Source of the DNA: Rothia uropygialis
Lineage (GTDB): Bacteria > Actinomycetota > Actinomycetes > Actinomycetales > Micrococcaceae
Assembly: GCF_004137765.1 (NCBI RefSeq)
Contig: NZ_NOIS01000006.1
Location: 1-40,054 of the forward strand
Direction of reading: 5' to 3'
DNA length: 40,054 nt
The notes under the pieces were generated by a model, which was not told the origin of the DNA, made no database searches, and saw only the letters and a list, made by a program, of their open reading frames with translations. Of the stretch, positions 31,032 through 39,784 are shown in pieces. Each line of letters starts with the position of its first letter. The stretch's first letter is position 1. The position numbers were made by a program, and so were the translations under genes.

Positions 31032-32687
31032 ATGGACGCAGACGTCATCGTAGTCGGGGCGGGGTTGGCGGGCATGGTCGCCGCCGCGGAAATTGCTGAT
31101 TCCGGGCACGACGTCATTGTGCTGGATCAGGAACCCGAGCAATCCCTAGGAGGTCAGGCATACTGGTCATTGGGCGGTCTGTTCTTCGTCGATTCACCCG
31201 AACAACGACGAATGGGGATCAAGGACTCTCTGGAGCTGGCCCGTCAGGATTGGATGGGGTCGGCGCAATTCGACCGCGACAGCGACTATTGGCCCAAGCA
31301 GTGGGCCGAGTCCTATCTCGATTTCGCCGCGGGGGAGAAAAGAGCATGGTTGCGGCAGATGGGTCACCGTGTCATCCCAGTTGTCGGCTGGGCGGAACGG
31401 GGTGATGGACGGGCCGAAGGCCACGGAAATTCCGTACCCCGTTTCCACATCACCTGGGGGACAGGCCCCGGCCTCGTCGATCTTTTCGAACGCCGTTGTC
31501 GCGAGCATGTCCGGTCGGGAAAGCTTCGCTATGCTTTCAGGCACCGGGTCGACGAACTCGTGGTGACTCATGGGGAGGTTGCCGGTGTCCGAGGAGCCGA
31601 ACTCGCCCCCGACCTCATGCGTCGAGGCGCGCCGAGCAATCGCGACGTCGTTGCCGACTTCGAGCTCACGGCCCAAGCGGTCATCGTGACGTCCGGGGGC
31701 ATCGGAGCCAACCATGATCTGGTGCGCAAGAATTGGCCCGCGCGGCTCGGAACGCCGCCGAAGCACATGGTGTCCGGGGTTCCTGCCCATGTAGACGGCC
31801 GGATGCTCCGCATCGCACAGGCTGCGGGAGCCAATGTCATCAACCCCGACCGTATGTGGCATTACGTGGAGGGCATTCGCAACTGGAGTCCCATCTGGGA
31901 AAACCACGGAATCCGTATTCTTCCCGGGCCGTCGAGCCTCTGGCTCGATTCCGAGGGCAAGCGCTTGCCCGGCCCTTATTATCCCGGGTGCGACACCCTG
32001 GGAACGCTCGGGCACCTTCGCCGCAACGGGCATGAGTACAGCTGGTTCGTGCTGACGCAGAAGATTATCCAGAAAGAGTTCGCTCTCTCGGGATCGGAGC
32101 AGAACCCGGATCTGACCGACAAGGACTTCAAGCTTCTTTTGTCGCGCATCGGAGCCAAAACGGCGCCTGGGCCGGTTGAGGATTTCAAACGGTATGGCAA
32201 GGACTTCGTCGTTGCAGATTCACTCGACGAACTCGTGAACGGAATGAACAGAGTGGGAGACCCCGGGAAGCGGGTCGACGTCGATCACCTACGCATGCTG
32301 ATGGAGGACCGAGACCGGGAGCTGGTGAACCCTTACGGCAAGGACGCCCAGTTGACGATGATGCGTTCCCATCGCAAGCACCGCGGAGACAGAATTCTCC
32401 GGACCGCGGCTCCCCACCGGCTCTTGGACACCAAGAACGGCCCGCTGATCGCTGTTCGCCTCAATATCCTGACCCGCAAGACGCTGGGTGGTCTCGAAAC
32501 TGACTTGCAGGGGCGGTGTCTGCGCGGTGACGGCTCCCCGATGCCCGGGCTGTATGCCGCTGGCGAGGTCAACGGATTCGGGGGCGGCGGCATGATGGGG
32601 TACAACGCGCTGGAAGGAACGTTTTTGGGCGGGTGTCTGTTCTCGGGGAGGGTCGCCGGGAGAGCGGCCGCATCCGCCGTCTTGTGA
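31032..32687 (+). CDS. FAD-binding dehydrogenase, KstD/fumarate-reductase flavoprotein type
   Basis: A 551-residue flavoprotein. The N-terminal ADP-binding fold is DVIVVGAGLAGMVAAAEIAD, followed by DQEPEQSLGGQAYWSLGGLFF, and the C-terminal FAD block is GLYAAGEVNGFGGGGMMGYN then ALEGTFLGGCLFSGR. The family (FAD_binding_2, 3-ketosteroid delta-1-dehydrogenase-like) oxidises or reduces C-C bonds of steroids or dicarboxylates. The insert at about residues 60-90 (ARQDWMGSAQFDRDSDYWPK) matches the branch annotated only as FAD-binding dehydrogenase. No steroid genes are adjacent. It uses an AGGGG site 3-4 nt before ATG. Confidence 0.9.
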   Translation: MDADVIVVGAGLAGMVAAAEIADSGHDVIVLDQEPEQSLGGQAYWSLGGLFFVDSPEQRRMGIKDSLELARQDWMGSAQFDRDSDYWPKQWAESYLDFAAGEKRAWLRQMGHRVIPVVGWAERGDGRAEGHGNSVPRFHITWGTGPGLVDLFERRCREHVRSGKLRYAFRHRVDELVVTHGEVAGVRGAELAPDLMRRGAPSNRDVVADFELTAQAVIVTSGGIGANHDLVRKNWPARLGTPPKHMVSGVPAHVDGRMLRIAQAAGANVINPDRMWHYVEGIRNWSPIWENHGIRILPGPSSLWLDSEGKRLPGPYYPGCDTLGTLGHLRRNGHEYSWFVLTQKIIQKEFALSGSEQNPDLTDKDFKLLLSRIGAKTAPGPVEDFKRYGKDFVVADSLDELVNGMNRVGDPGKRVDVDHLRMLMEDRDRELVNPYGKDAQLTMMRSHRKHRGDRILRTAAPHRLLDTKNGPLIAVRLNILTRKTLGGLETDLQGRCLRGDGSPMPGLYAAGEVNGFGGGGMMGYNALEGTFLGGCLFSGRVAGRAAASAVL

Positions 32688-32730
32688 CCTCGCGACATCC
32701 CGGGATAACCCCTGAGTCGCGCCCAGGGCA

Positions 32731-33243
32731 TTACTTGTCGACGAAGACTCCGCGAGAGCGGTCCTTGGAGACGGCCCCGGCCTCGAAGATGCGGCCGCTC
32801 ATCGAAATGTAGACGCCGGGCTCCAAGAGCTGCGCGCTGGCGACGGCGGCGCCCACGTTGAAAGGAGCGTCGGTCAGTCGCATGCAGGACGGTTGCATGG
32901 CCCCGGTCAGGACGATCGTCTTGCCTTCGACAGCCGCCGGGCACCGCCGGAGATAGTCAGCGGTTTCGGGCATCGTGTCGGTTCCGTGGGTGATCACTAT
33001 CCTGCGCTCTTGGGCGTCCTTCAATGCTTCGACGAGTCGATCCCGGTGCTCGTCGGTCATGTCCAAGCTGTCGATCGCGACCACCGGGCGAATTTCGGTC
33101 TCCACATTGGTGGCCGCTTGATCCAGGATGCCCCCGATCGTGGGCTTGTCGATCTCGAGCTCTCCCGCAACGGAATAGAACTTGTCGATCGTTCCGCCGG
33201 TGGTCAGCACGAGGACTTTTTCCGGGTGGCTCGGTACGGGCAC
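32731..33243 (-). CDS. Short asparaginase-domain protein
   Basis: This 170-residue protein matches only the N-terminal half of type I/II L-asparaginase. TTGGTIDKFYS (residues 14-24) and THGTDTMPETA (85-95) give both catalytic Thr segments, and VLTGAMQPSCMRLTDAPFNV is conserved. The C-terminal domain of about 130 residues, which completes the active-site dimer, is absent. Similar short asparaginase-domain proteins exist in other bacteria, so this is probably not a truncation. The function is unknown. It is single, converges with the flavoprotein gene, and is divergent from the next transporter. Confidence 0.85.
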   Translation of the reverse strand: MPVPSHPEKVLVLTTGGTIDKFYSVAGELEIDKPTIGGILDQAATNVETEIRPVVAIDSLDMTDEHRDRLVEALKDAQERRIVITHGTDTMPETADYLRRCPAAVEGKTIVLTGAMQPSCMRLTDAPFNVGAAVASAQLLEPGVYISMSGRIFEAGAVSKDRSRGVFVDK

Positions 33244-33611
33244 GGTAGCTCCTTGGGTCTGTTGTTAATGGTCGCTCGGCCTGGCACGCAACAGGGACGT
33301 GATCAGCTTATCCGGGAGCAGCACCGGCGGCGACACCAACGCCCGCGCATGGTGTGCAACACATTGAGCACGTCAATCCCAAAAATCTTCGGACCTGCTG
33401 ATAAGTTCACTCACCGTCTGCCGCAGGCAGCGTGCAATGCCCCCTCAACATCCTTCTGATAAGGGGAAACGGTGAGTACGTCCGGCCCTCCCCAGGCATA
33501 GGGAAGGACCGCCGGAGCCTTCGCGGAGGCATGTTGCAGGCTTGCTGCCCGGTTGCGCACCTGAGCCAAGAGAGTACAGTGGCACCCGTTTGTCGAAAAG
33601 AAAGCGTACTT
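33244..33611. other. Divergent intergenic region (asparaginase-like / MHS transporter)
   Basis: A 368-bp spacer. No gene is supported. It contains a bulged stem, TCCGGC (33481-33486) with GCCGGA (33511-33516) plus six inner pairs, and a small hairpin GCCT/AGGC at 33517-33530. Both lie upstream of the promoter candidate at 33553-33580. Confidence 0.4.
33553..33580 (+). promoter_or_regulatory. Candidate promoter of the MHS transporter
   Basis: TTGCGC (33553-33558) and TACAGT (33575-33580) are spaced by 16 bp, and the likely start site is about 25 nt upstream of ATG 33612. The boxes are reasonable matches to the housekeeping consensus. Confidence 0.35.
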
Positions 33612-35096
33612 ATGAGTGATTCTCAATCAGCTAAATCACCTTCACTAACCGCTGACGATGTCCACGTAGTCGACCAGGCCGAGATGAAAAAGGCGCTCCG
33701 AGCGACCCTCCTGGGGAACTTCATGGAGTGGTTCGACATTGGCGTGTTCGCCTACGTGATGACCTACATCGCGTTGGTGTTTTTCCCGTTGCCCGCTCCG
33801 TGGGACAGTTTGGCCACTTTCGCAACACTCGCGGTGACCTTCCTGGTTCGCCCGCTGGGTGGCCTGATTCTCGGTCCGATCGGTGACAAGGTCGGTCGAC
33901 GCAAGGTCCTGGCCTTCACGATCCTCATGATGTCCCTGGGCACCTTCTTGATCGGTTGCCTCCCGGGCTACTCAACCATTGGCGTCTTCGCGCCCATTCT
34001 TCTGGTCCTGCTCAAATTCGTGCAGGGCTTTTCCACCGGCGGCGAGTATGCCGGTGCCGCAACTTTCATCGCCGAGTACGCCTCCGACCGGCGTCGTGGA
34101 TTCTGGGGCTCCTTCCTGGACTTCGGTTCCTACCTCGGTTTCGCCGCGGCCGCCACGCTCGCGACCGTCATCGAGGTCGTGGGCGGCGAACAGTTCATGA
34201 CGGAATGGGGTTGGCGCATCTGTTTCTGGGTAGCGCTTCCCTTGGGCATTGTGGGCCTGTACATGCGTAGCCATATCCAGGAGTCCCACGCCTTCGAGGC
34301 GCAGATGGACGCCCAGGACAAAGAGGCCAAGCAGGAGGAGAAATCCATCAAGGACGAACTCCTCGAGGTCGTCCGCGGACATTGGCCGCACCTGCTGATC
34401 GGTTCGGCAATGGTCATGTGCGCCCAGGTCGTCGGCTATGCCGTGACCACGTACATGCCCGAGTACCTCTCCGACGTCTTGGGATACGACACCCTGCACG
34501 GCAATGCCCTGCTGGTGCCGGTCCTGATTATCGTTTCGGTCAGCCTGCCGCTGTTCGGGGCCATCTCGGACCGTGTGGGCCGTCGTCCTGTCATGTTGAC
34601 CGGCTGCGTGATCGGCGTGATCGGGTCGATTCCGGCCTTCGCGTTGATGACCATGGGCCACACTTGGTCCACGTTCCTCGGTCTTTTGATCATGGGCATC
34701 ATTATGATGTTCCAGGTCTCGATTCAGGCATCGGCGCTGCCGTCGCTGTTCCCCACCAAGGTTCGCTACACCGCGATGGGCATCATGTTCAACCTTGCGG
34801 TCGCCATCTTCGGCGGTACCACGGGCTTCGTGATCACCGCGTTGCAGAACATCTTCAACTCCGATCTCATGGGCGCGTACTACATCATGTTCGCCTGCAT
34901 CGTGGGCGCCATCGGCGTTTACTTCATGAAGGAAACCTCGGGACACAACCTGCACGGATCCATGCCGGCGGTTGAGGAAGAGCACGAGGTGTCCGAGGTC
35001 ATCGAGAACATTGAAGAGAACGACAAGTACGACCTCTCAACCATGCCGATCGACATCGTGGATGATCCTCGAGCCGATAAAGAAGGGGCTCACTGA
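33612..35096 (+). CDS. MHS-family MFS symporter (ProP-like) with long acidic tail
   Basis: A 494-residue, 12-helix symporter. Helix 1 is LLGNFMEWFDIGVFAYVMTY, the 2-3 loop RPLGGLILGPIGDKVGRRK and helix 4 KFVQGFSTGGEYAGAATFIA with ASDRRRGFWGS. It resembles the protein at 27851-29308 and again ProP. The C-terminal 45 residues are strongly acidic (VEEEHEVSEVIENIEENDKY), a possible regulatory tail. ATG 33612 was preferred over the frame opening at 33432 because the upstream part is non-coding in character and a promoter lies in between. A strong terminator follows. Confidence 0.92.
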   Translation: MSDSQSAKSPSLTADDVHVVDQAEMKKALRATLLGNFMEWFDIGVFAYVMTYIALVFFPLPAPWDSLATFATLAVTFLVRPLGGLILGPIGDKVGRRKVLAFTILMMSLGTFLIGCLPGYSTIGVFAPILLVLLKFVQGFSTGGEYAGAATFIAEYASDRRRGFWGSFLDFGSYLGFAAAATLATVIEVVGGEQFMTEWGWRICFWVALPLGIVGLYMRSHIQESHAFEAQMDAQDKEAKQEEKSIKDELLEVVRGHWPHLLIGSAMVMCAQVVGYAVTTYMPEYLSDVLGYDTLHGNALLVPVLIIVSVSLPLFGAISDRVGRRPVMLTGCVIGVIGSIPAFALMTMGHTWSTFLGLLIMGIIMMFQVSIQASALPSLFPTKVRYTAMGIMFNLAVAIFGGTTGFVITALQNIFNSDLMGAYYIMFACIVGAIGVYFMKETSGHNLHGSMPAVEEEHEVSEVIENIEENDKYDLSTMPIDIVDDPRADKEGAH

Positions 35097-35144
35097 TGGT
35101 TCGTGAATCTTTTGTCTGAGCCGGCGCGCTGAGAAGAACACTCG

Positions 35145-35183
35145 GAAAACGGGGCCGATCTCGCTGAGGTCGGCCCCGTTTTC
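35145..35183. terminator. Strong bidirectional intrinsic terminator
   Basis: GAAAACGGGGCCGA (35145-35158) pairs perfectly with TCGGCCCCGTTTTC (35170-35183): a 14-bp stem with an 11-nt loop, a GC-rich core and TTTT on the plus strand, AAAA arranged for the minus strand. It lies between the converging transporter (stop 35096) and the ChaB-like gene (end 35256). Confidence 0.9.
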
Positions 35184-35255
35184 TGCGTGTTCGGCCGCTA
35201 CCGGGGCCGTGGGTCCTCGAACGGCCCTATCCTGGTGCGCCGCCGCCTGAGCCCT

Positions 35256-35675
35256 CTACTGCGAGGAACCCGAAGTTCTGTGCCGGCTCTCCTTCTCGAG
35301 TGCTTTGACGAGTTCGTCTTTGCTCATCTCGGAACGACCCTCGATGCCGAGTTCCTGAGCCTTGTTGTACAGGTGCTCCTTGGAGGCGTTGGCGTCCACG
35401 CCCCCAGCCGTTTCACCCTTGCCACGGCGCGAGGACTCCGCGCGCTCGTCGGAGTCGCCGTACTGCTTCTTCTCCTGCCACTTGTCGCCGACCTTCTCGT
35501 GCGTGTGCTTGAGCTGCGCATAGGCGGTTTGGGCGGCGCGCCGGGCATCGCCGTATTGGTCCATCGCCGAATCGTAAGTCTCGGCGAACGTATCCTGCGC
35601 TTTTTGACCCGACTTCTTGATGGTGTCCGGAAGTTCGCTCCGGATCGGTTGTCCATTCTGATTGGTCTTGGGCAT
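35256..35675 (-). CDS. ChaB-family protein with C-terminal Rho-N/SAP-like motif
   Basis: A 139-residue hydrophilic protein. Residues about 12-70 resemble ChaB: LPDTIKKSGQKAQDTFAETY, then a helical stretch ending HTHEKVGDKW. After a charged linker (SDERAESSRRGKGE), residues about 98-130 resemble the Rho termination factor N-terminal helix-extended-loop-helix: EHLYNKAQELGIEGRSEMSK then DELVKAL. ChaB has been linked to cation transport regulation by name only; the Rho-N part suggests nucleic-acid binding. It starts 2 nt after the esterase stop, with AAAGGAG inside the esterase end, so the pair is translationally coupled. Confidence 0.85.
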   Translation of the reverse strand: MPKTNQNGQPIRSELPDTIKKSGQKAQDTFAETYDSAMDQYGDARRAAQTAYAQLKHTHEKVGDKWQEKKQYGDSDERAESSRRGKGETAGGVDANASKEHLYNKAQELGIEGRSEMSKDELVKALEKESRHRTSGSSQ

Positions 35676-35677
35676 GA

Positions 35678-37129
35678 TTAGCTCCTTTGCTGATTCTTGC
35701 GTGGCTTGTGAGGTGGCATCAGCTGCAGGACCCCGGGGATCTCGTGAACATCCTGCGATGCGAAACCGTCTCGCACGAATCCGGCCCAGACCGCGCGAAG
35801 TGCGCGACCGGCTTCGTCGAAACTTCCCGGATCGTAGGTTGCCATCATGGTCGGGCCGGTGACTCCGGCGCCAGCGTTCTCCCCGCTCTCCGTCCAGGCC
35901 GGGCCGGGGAACAGCAGCGGCAACTCGGAGACATGACAACAGGAGAGGGCCTCGTCCGGCTTTCCGAAGACGAACCGGTAGAGTCCGGCCTGGCCCCCGG
36001 CGTTGGCCAGGCGTTGAGCCCAAATCGCGTTGTCAGCGGCGTAAATCAGCTGGGTGGTCGCACGGACCACGGGCTCGACGAGGCCTTTCCTGGCCCAGCG
36101 AAGCCCCATCAGGAATTTCAGGGGTGGCACCCTGCCCGTGAAGAGGGCGGATTCGCGAGCCGTCGTGCCCATGAGGACGTCGACCTTGCCCGCAAGTTGT
36201 TTCCATCGGTCTTTGAGATCCTGCTCTTGCGGCAGCGGGCGTTGCCCGTACCGAGACGAAAACGGCATGAGGGACGCACGGCCGTGGAATGCGGCTTTGC
36301 GATTGATGACCAATTCGGCCTCGGCCAATTCCGTGGTCGTGGCCTGCCGCATGCGCCCGGTTTTCTCCGGCCCGGGGGTGATGGCGTTCCATGCGCGCCG
36401 TCGTCCGTGCACAATTCCGAGGGGCGCGCTCTGTGGGATTGCGCGTTTGATCATGCCCTGGATCTCGGGAACCATCAACAGGTCCCAGCATGCGTGGCCA
36501 CCGGCGGACTGCCCCGCGATCGTGATGCGCTCCGGGTCCCCGCCGAATGCTTCGATGTTCCTGTGCACCCATTTAACGGCCTCGACCTGGTCCAACAGGC
36601 CGGGGTTGGCTTCACGCGTCCGACCGTCGCCGAGGTATCCGAAGAGGCCCAAACGGTAGGTCACGTTCACGACCACAAGATCCTGTTCTCGGACCATGAT
36701 CGTGGGGTCGTAGTGGGGTAAATCCCCCGCGCCGCCGATGTACGAGCCGCCATGGATCCAGATCATGACGGGCAACCCTGAGCGGCGATTTTCCGGCCTG
36801 GTGATGCTCAGCCGTTGGCAGTGCTCGTCAAAACCGAGCCTCTGCGTTTCCACATCGGTTTCTTCACATCTCTGGGGGCACGCCGGGGACGGTGTGTCTG
36901 CGGTAAAGGGCTCGTTGTAGACGTAGGGGATCGGCGCTCCGAAGCGTTCGGCTCGGGCGTATCGAATGCCCCATGCTTTCACGACGCCACCCACGCGGGT
37001 GGTGAGGAACGTTCCTGCCGGTGAACTCACTGAATCCCACGGTCCGGGGTGGTTTTCGCTGGTTTGGGCCAATGGTTGTTCGGTCGACCGTGTGAGGGGG
37101 AGAGCAGTTCCGTTGCTGGTATCCGTCAT
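35678..37129 (-). CDS. Type B carboxylesterase
   Basis: A 483-residue alpha/beta hydrolase of the carboxylesterase B family. The oxyanion-hole motif is VMIWIHGGSYIGGAGDLPHY, the nucleophile elbow IAGQSAGGHACWDLLM, and EDCL-like PACPQRCEETDVETQRLGFD lies at about residues 85-105. It hydrolyses ester bonds; the substrate is unknown. ATG 37129 lacks a clear ribosome site and may be leaderless; the frame extends to 37294 into the permease promoter, which is unlikely to be coding. It forms an operon with the ChaB-like gene. Confidence 0.88.
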   Translation of the reverse strand: MTDTSNGTALPLTRSTEQPLAQTSENHPGPWDSVSSPAGTFLTTRVGGVVKAWGIRYARAERFGAPIPYVYNEPFTADTPSPACPQRCEETDVETQRLGFDEHCQRLSITRPENRRSGLPVMIWIHGGSYIGGAGDLPHYDPTIMVREQDLVVVNVTYRLGLFGYLGDGRTREANPGLLDQVEAVKWVHRNIEAFGGDPERITIAGQSAGGHACWDLLMVPEIQGMIKRAIPQSAPLGIVHGRRRAWNAITPGPEKTGRMRQATTTELAEAELVINRKAAFHGRASLMPFSSRYGQRPLPQEQDLKDRWKQLAGKVDVLMGTTARESALFTGRVPPLKFLMGLRWARKGLVEPVVRATTQLIYAADNAIWAQRLANAGGQAGLYRFVFGKPDEALSCCHVSELPLLFPGPAWTESGENAGAGVTGPTMMATYDPGSFDEAGRALRAVWAGFVRDGFASQDVHEIPGVLQLMPPHKPRKNQQRS

Positions 37130-37236
37130 GTTTTCGAGTCTAGGACGTGTAGCTAGGAAGCAACACAGAGAAGGCCGGGCCATCACATGATATTCGGGCG
37201 GGTCGCCGAGCCGAGGAAAAGACGTTCGGAAAATAC

Positions 37237-37250
37237 CGACCGATCGGTCG
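37237..37250. promoter_or_regulatory. TetR-type operator CGACCGATCGGTCG
   Basis: A perfect 14-bp palindrome between the divergent carboxylesterase and amino-acid permease genes, with its near edge 36 bp from the permease ATG. Its 12-bp core GACCGATCGGTC is identical to the core of the two TetR-2 operators at 5163-5176 and 5200-5213. Confidence 0.65.
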
Positions 37251-37285
37251 CTTAAATCAGATACGATCCGGTATTGTCGAGCTTC

Positions 37286-38743
37286 ATGAGTCATAGATCA
37301 CACCCGCCCGAAGGGGTCACAAGCTCCAGTCAGATGGTCGATCAGCCGAACAATAGCCTCAAATCGCGTCACCTCGTGATGATGGCTTTGGGGTCGGCAA
37401 TCGGCACCGGTTTATTCGTCGGCACCGGCTCCGCTATCAAAGCCGCAGGCCCGGCCGTTATTATTTCCTACCTCGTGGGCTGTCTGCTCCTGGTCCTGGT
37501 GATGAGGGCATTGGGGGAGATGGCCGCGGCGGATCCTGCTTCCGGTTCCTTCTCAACCTATGCAGGCAAAGCCTTGGGCCCTACCGCCGGACGGGCGCTC
37601 GGATGGTTGTGGTGGTTTCAAATGGTCATCGTCGTGGCCGCAGAGTCCACGGCTGCCGCCCAGATCGTCAACGAAGCCTGGCCTGTACTTCCACAGTGGG
37701 TGCTCGCTTTGGTCTTCATGTGCGTCTTCACGGTCGTGAACTTGCTGCACGTAGAAACCCTGGGTGAAACGGAATTCTGGTTTGCGCTACTGAAGGTCCT
37801 TGCCGTGGTGGCCTTTTTGGTGGTGGGGGTGCTGATGCTCATCAACATTCTTCCGGCGCCTTCCCCCGGAACAAGCAACCTGACCGACCACGGCGGCTTC
37901 ATGCCGCATGGAATCTCCGGAGTTGCCGCGGCCCTGCTCGTCGTGATCTTTGCCTTCGGCGGCACGGAGCTGGCGACCATTGCGGCCGCGGAGACGAGCG
38001 AACCCGCTAAGAATGTCACTCGCGCGATTCGGACCATCCTGGTTCGCGTATTGGTTTTCTACGTTGGAGCCGTCGCCGTGATGGTTCTGGTGATGCCCTG
38101 GGACGATGACAGCCTGTCGGCCAGTCCCTTCGTCGCGGTTCTCAAGGTTGCGGGCTTGCCGGGAGCCGAAAACATCATGACAGTCATCATTGTGCTGGCG
38201 TTGTTGTCGGCACTCAACGCGAATATCTACGGCGGATCACGAATGCTCTATTCGTTGGCCAGGCGTGGTTCGGCTCCTCGCCGGTTCGCGGCCATCACGG
38301 ACAAGGGCGTCCCCTATCCGGCCGTGATCCTGTCAGTGATCGGCGGGTTCGTCGCGGTCGTCTTGAATTACCTGTGGCCCGAAGTCATCCTGAACGTCAT
38401 GCTCAATATCATCGGCTCCACGATCTTGGCGGTGTGGACCTTTGCGCTGATTTCGCAGATCATACTGCGCAAGCGTGCGGATCGAGAGGGTCGCAAACTG
38501 CCTTTGAAGATGTGGGCATTTCCCTGGGCTTCGTATCTCGCCCTGGTTCTCGTGGCCGCAATCGTGGTGCTCGGGCTGACCGATCAAGAGGTTCGGATCC
38601 AATTGATTGCAACCACGGCCCTCATCTGCGTGATCGCGATCCTCACCAGGGTGCTCGTCCGGAACAAGGATGCTTCCGAGTTCAACGATCTGCCGCCGAA
38701 CACTGCGGCGATTCAGAAGGTCGAGAATCGCGCCGGCGAGTAA
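37286..38743 (+). CDS. Amino-acid permease, APC/AAT family (AroP/GabP-like)
   Basis: A 485-residue, 12-helix permease. The N-terminal SRHLVMMALGSAIGTGLFVG and the following GSAIKAAGPAVIISYLVGC are the helix 1-2 signature of the amino-acid transporter family, and FAFGGTELATIAAAETSEPA is the conserved helix 6-7 block. It would import an amino acid with protons; the substrate cannot be read. The start is ATG 37286 or ATG 37334; neither has a ribosome site, and a TATTGT at 37272-37277 would allow a leaderless mRNA from the first. A TetR-type palindrome covers the promoter zone. Confidence 0.9.
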   Translation: MSHRSHPPEGVTSSSQMVDQPNNSLKSRHLVMMALGSAIGTGLFVGTGSAIKAAGPAVIISYLVGCLLLVLVMRALGEMAAADPASGSFSTYAGKALGPTAGRALGWLWWFQMVIVVAAESTAAAQIVNEAWPVLPQWVLALVFMCVFTVVNLLHVETLGETEFWFALLKVLAVVAFLVVGVLMLINILPAPSPGTSNLTDHGGFMPHGISGVAAALLVVIFAFGGTELATIAAAETSEPAKNVTRAIRTILVRVLVFYVGAVAVMVLVMPWDDDSLSASPFVAVLKVAGLPGAENIMTVIIVLALLSALNANIYGGSRMLYSLARRGSAPRRFAAITDKGVPYPAVILSVIGGFVAVVLNYLWPEVILNVMLNIIGSTILAVWTFALISQIILRKRADREGRKLPLKMWAFPWASYLALVLVAAIVVLGLTDQEVRIQLIATTALICVIAILTRVLVRNKDASEFNDLPPNTAAIQKVENRAGE

Positions 38744-38794
38744 AGGCGTCGGGTTCGGCCGCGACCGGCGAAGATGCGGGCCGCGGCCGAACCA

Positions 38795-39784
38795 TTATCG
38801 TGCGTCGGCCAATCCCCATGCGTCGGCGAGGATCTCCATGGATCGCGACGATTCCTCGGTGGACGGAGACTGCAGGGAAATCATGAGTTCGTCCGCCTGA
38901 GCCAGGTTGGCGAAGCGGTCGAGGTAGTCCTTGACCTCATCGCCCGTACCTTGTGCGGTGAATCGAAGCATCTCGATGATCTGCTGGCCCGCAGGAGAGT
39001 GAACGAGCATGTCGAGTTCCGACTCCGTGAGCTGCCGTCCGCGACCGACCATGGATTCCACACGCTTCCTCTGGACCTTCCGGGTTTGCTCGGCCGCCTG
39101 CTCGCTCGTGTCGGCGGCGGTCACGTTGACCGCGGCGATGACGTACGGCTCGGAGAGGTGCTCGGAGGGTTGGAAATTCTGTCGGTACGTCGTCGTGGCT
39201 TGTTCGAGGGCCGCAGGGGCGAAGTGCGAGGCGAAGGAGTAGGGAAGTCCGAGTTGTGCGGCCAGCTGCGCCCCGAAGAGCGAGGAGCCGAGAATGTAGA
39301 GCGGGACGTTGGTATTTCGTCCCGGGATGGCCTGGACTCCTTCAATGCGGGACTTGCCTTCGAGGTACCCCTGCAGTTCGACGACGTCGCTGGGGAAGCG
39401 TTCCGCATCTTGCGGGTCCCTCCGGAGCGCCTGAATCGTCTTCATGTCCGTGCCCGGGGCGCGGCCCAGGCCCAGGTCGATGCGGTCCGGGTATAACTCT
39501 GCGAGGGTCCCGAATTGTTCGGCGATGACCAGCGGAGAGTGGTTGGGAAGCATTACTCCTCCCGAGCCTAGGCGGATGCTGTCCGTCTGTGACGCGATGT
39601 GGGAGATCAGCACTGCCGGTGCGGCCGAGGAAATGTGCGGCATGTTGTGGTGCTCCGCGTACCAAATACGGGAGAAGCCCAAGCCTTCGGCCTTGCGTGC
39701 CATTTCCACGGAGCGCTTGAAGCTGTCATGGGGTGTCTCGCCGTCGTAGACGGTTGCGAAATCGATGAGGGACAGAGGGAGCAC
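38795..39784 (-). CDS. Luciferase-like monooxygenase (LLM-class flavin oxidoreductase)
   Basis: A 329-residue TIM-barrel flavoprotein of the bacterial luciferase family (MsnO8/YhbW-like branch). LGFSRIWYAEHHNMPHISSA, SIRLGSGGVMLPNHSPLVIA, EQFGTLAELYPDRIDLGLGR and APGTD are the conserved strands and flavin-contact loops. It would use reduced FMN to oxidise an unknown substrate. GTG 39784 has GAAAGG 8 nt upstream and was chosen over the frame opening at 39874. It is a single gene, converging with the permease. Confidence 0.9.
   Translation of the reverse strand: MLPLSLIDFATVYDGETPHDSFKRSVEMARKAEGLGFSRIWYAEHHNMPHISSAAPAVLISHIASQTDSIRLGSGGVMLPNHSPLVIAEQFGTLAELYPDRIDLGLGRAPGTDMKTIQALRRDPQDAERFPSDVVELQGYLEGKSRIEGVQAIPGRNTNVPLYILGSSLFGAQLAAQLGLPYSFASHFAPAALEQATTTYRQNFQPSEHLSEPYVIAAVNVTAADTSEQAAEQTRKVQRKRVESMVGRGRQLTESELDMLVHSPAGQQIIEMLRFTAQGTGDEVKDYLDRFANLAQADELMISLQSPSTEESSRSMEILADAWGLADAR

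Noticed and set aside
33481-33530. Two hairpins in the spacer before the ProP-like transporter, considered as a riboswitch
   Set aside because: They lie upstream of the best promoter candidate (33553-33580) and match no known riboswitch consensus, so they are recorded only in the spacer entry.
33972-34985. Minus-strand frame of 337 codons opposite the ProP-like gene
   Set aside because: Same pattern as other antisense shadows of membrane proteins; no motif and no ribosome site.
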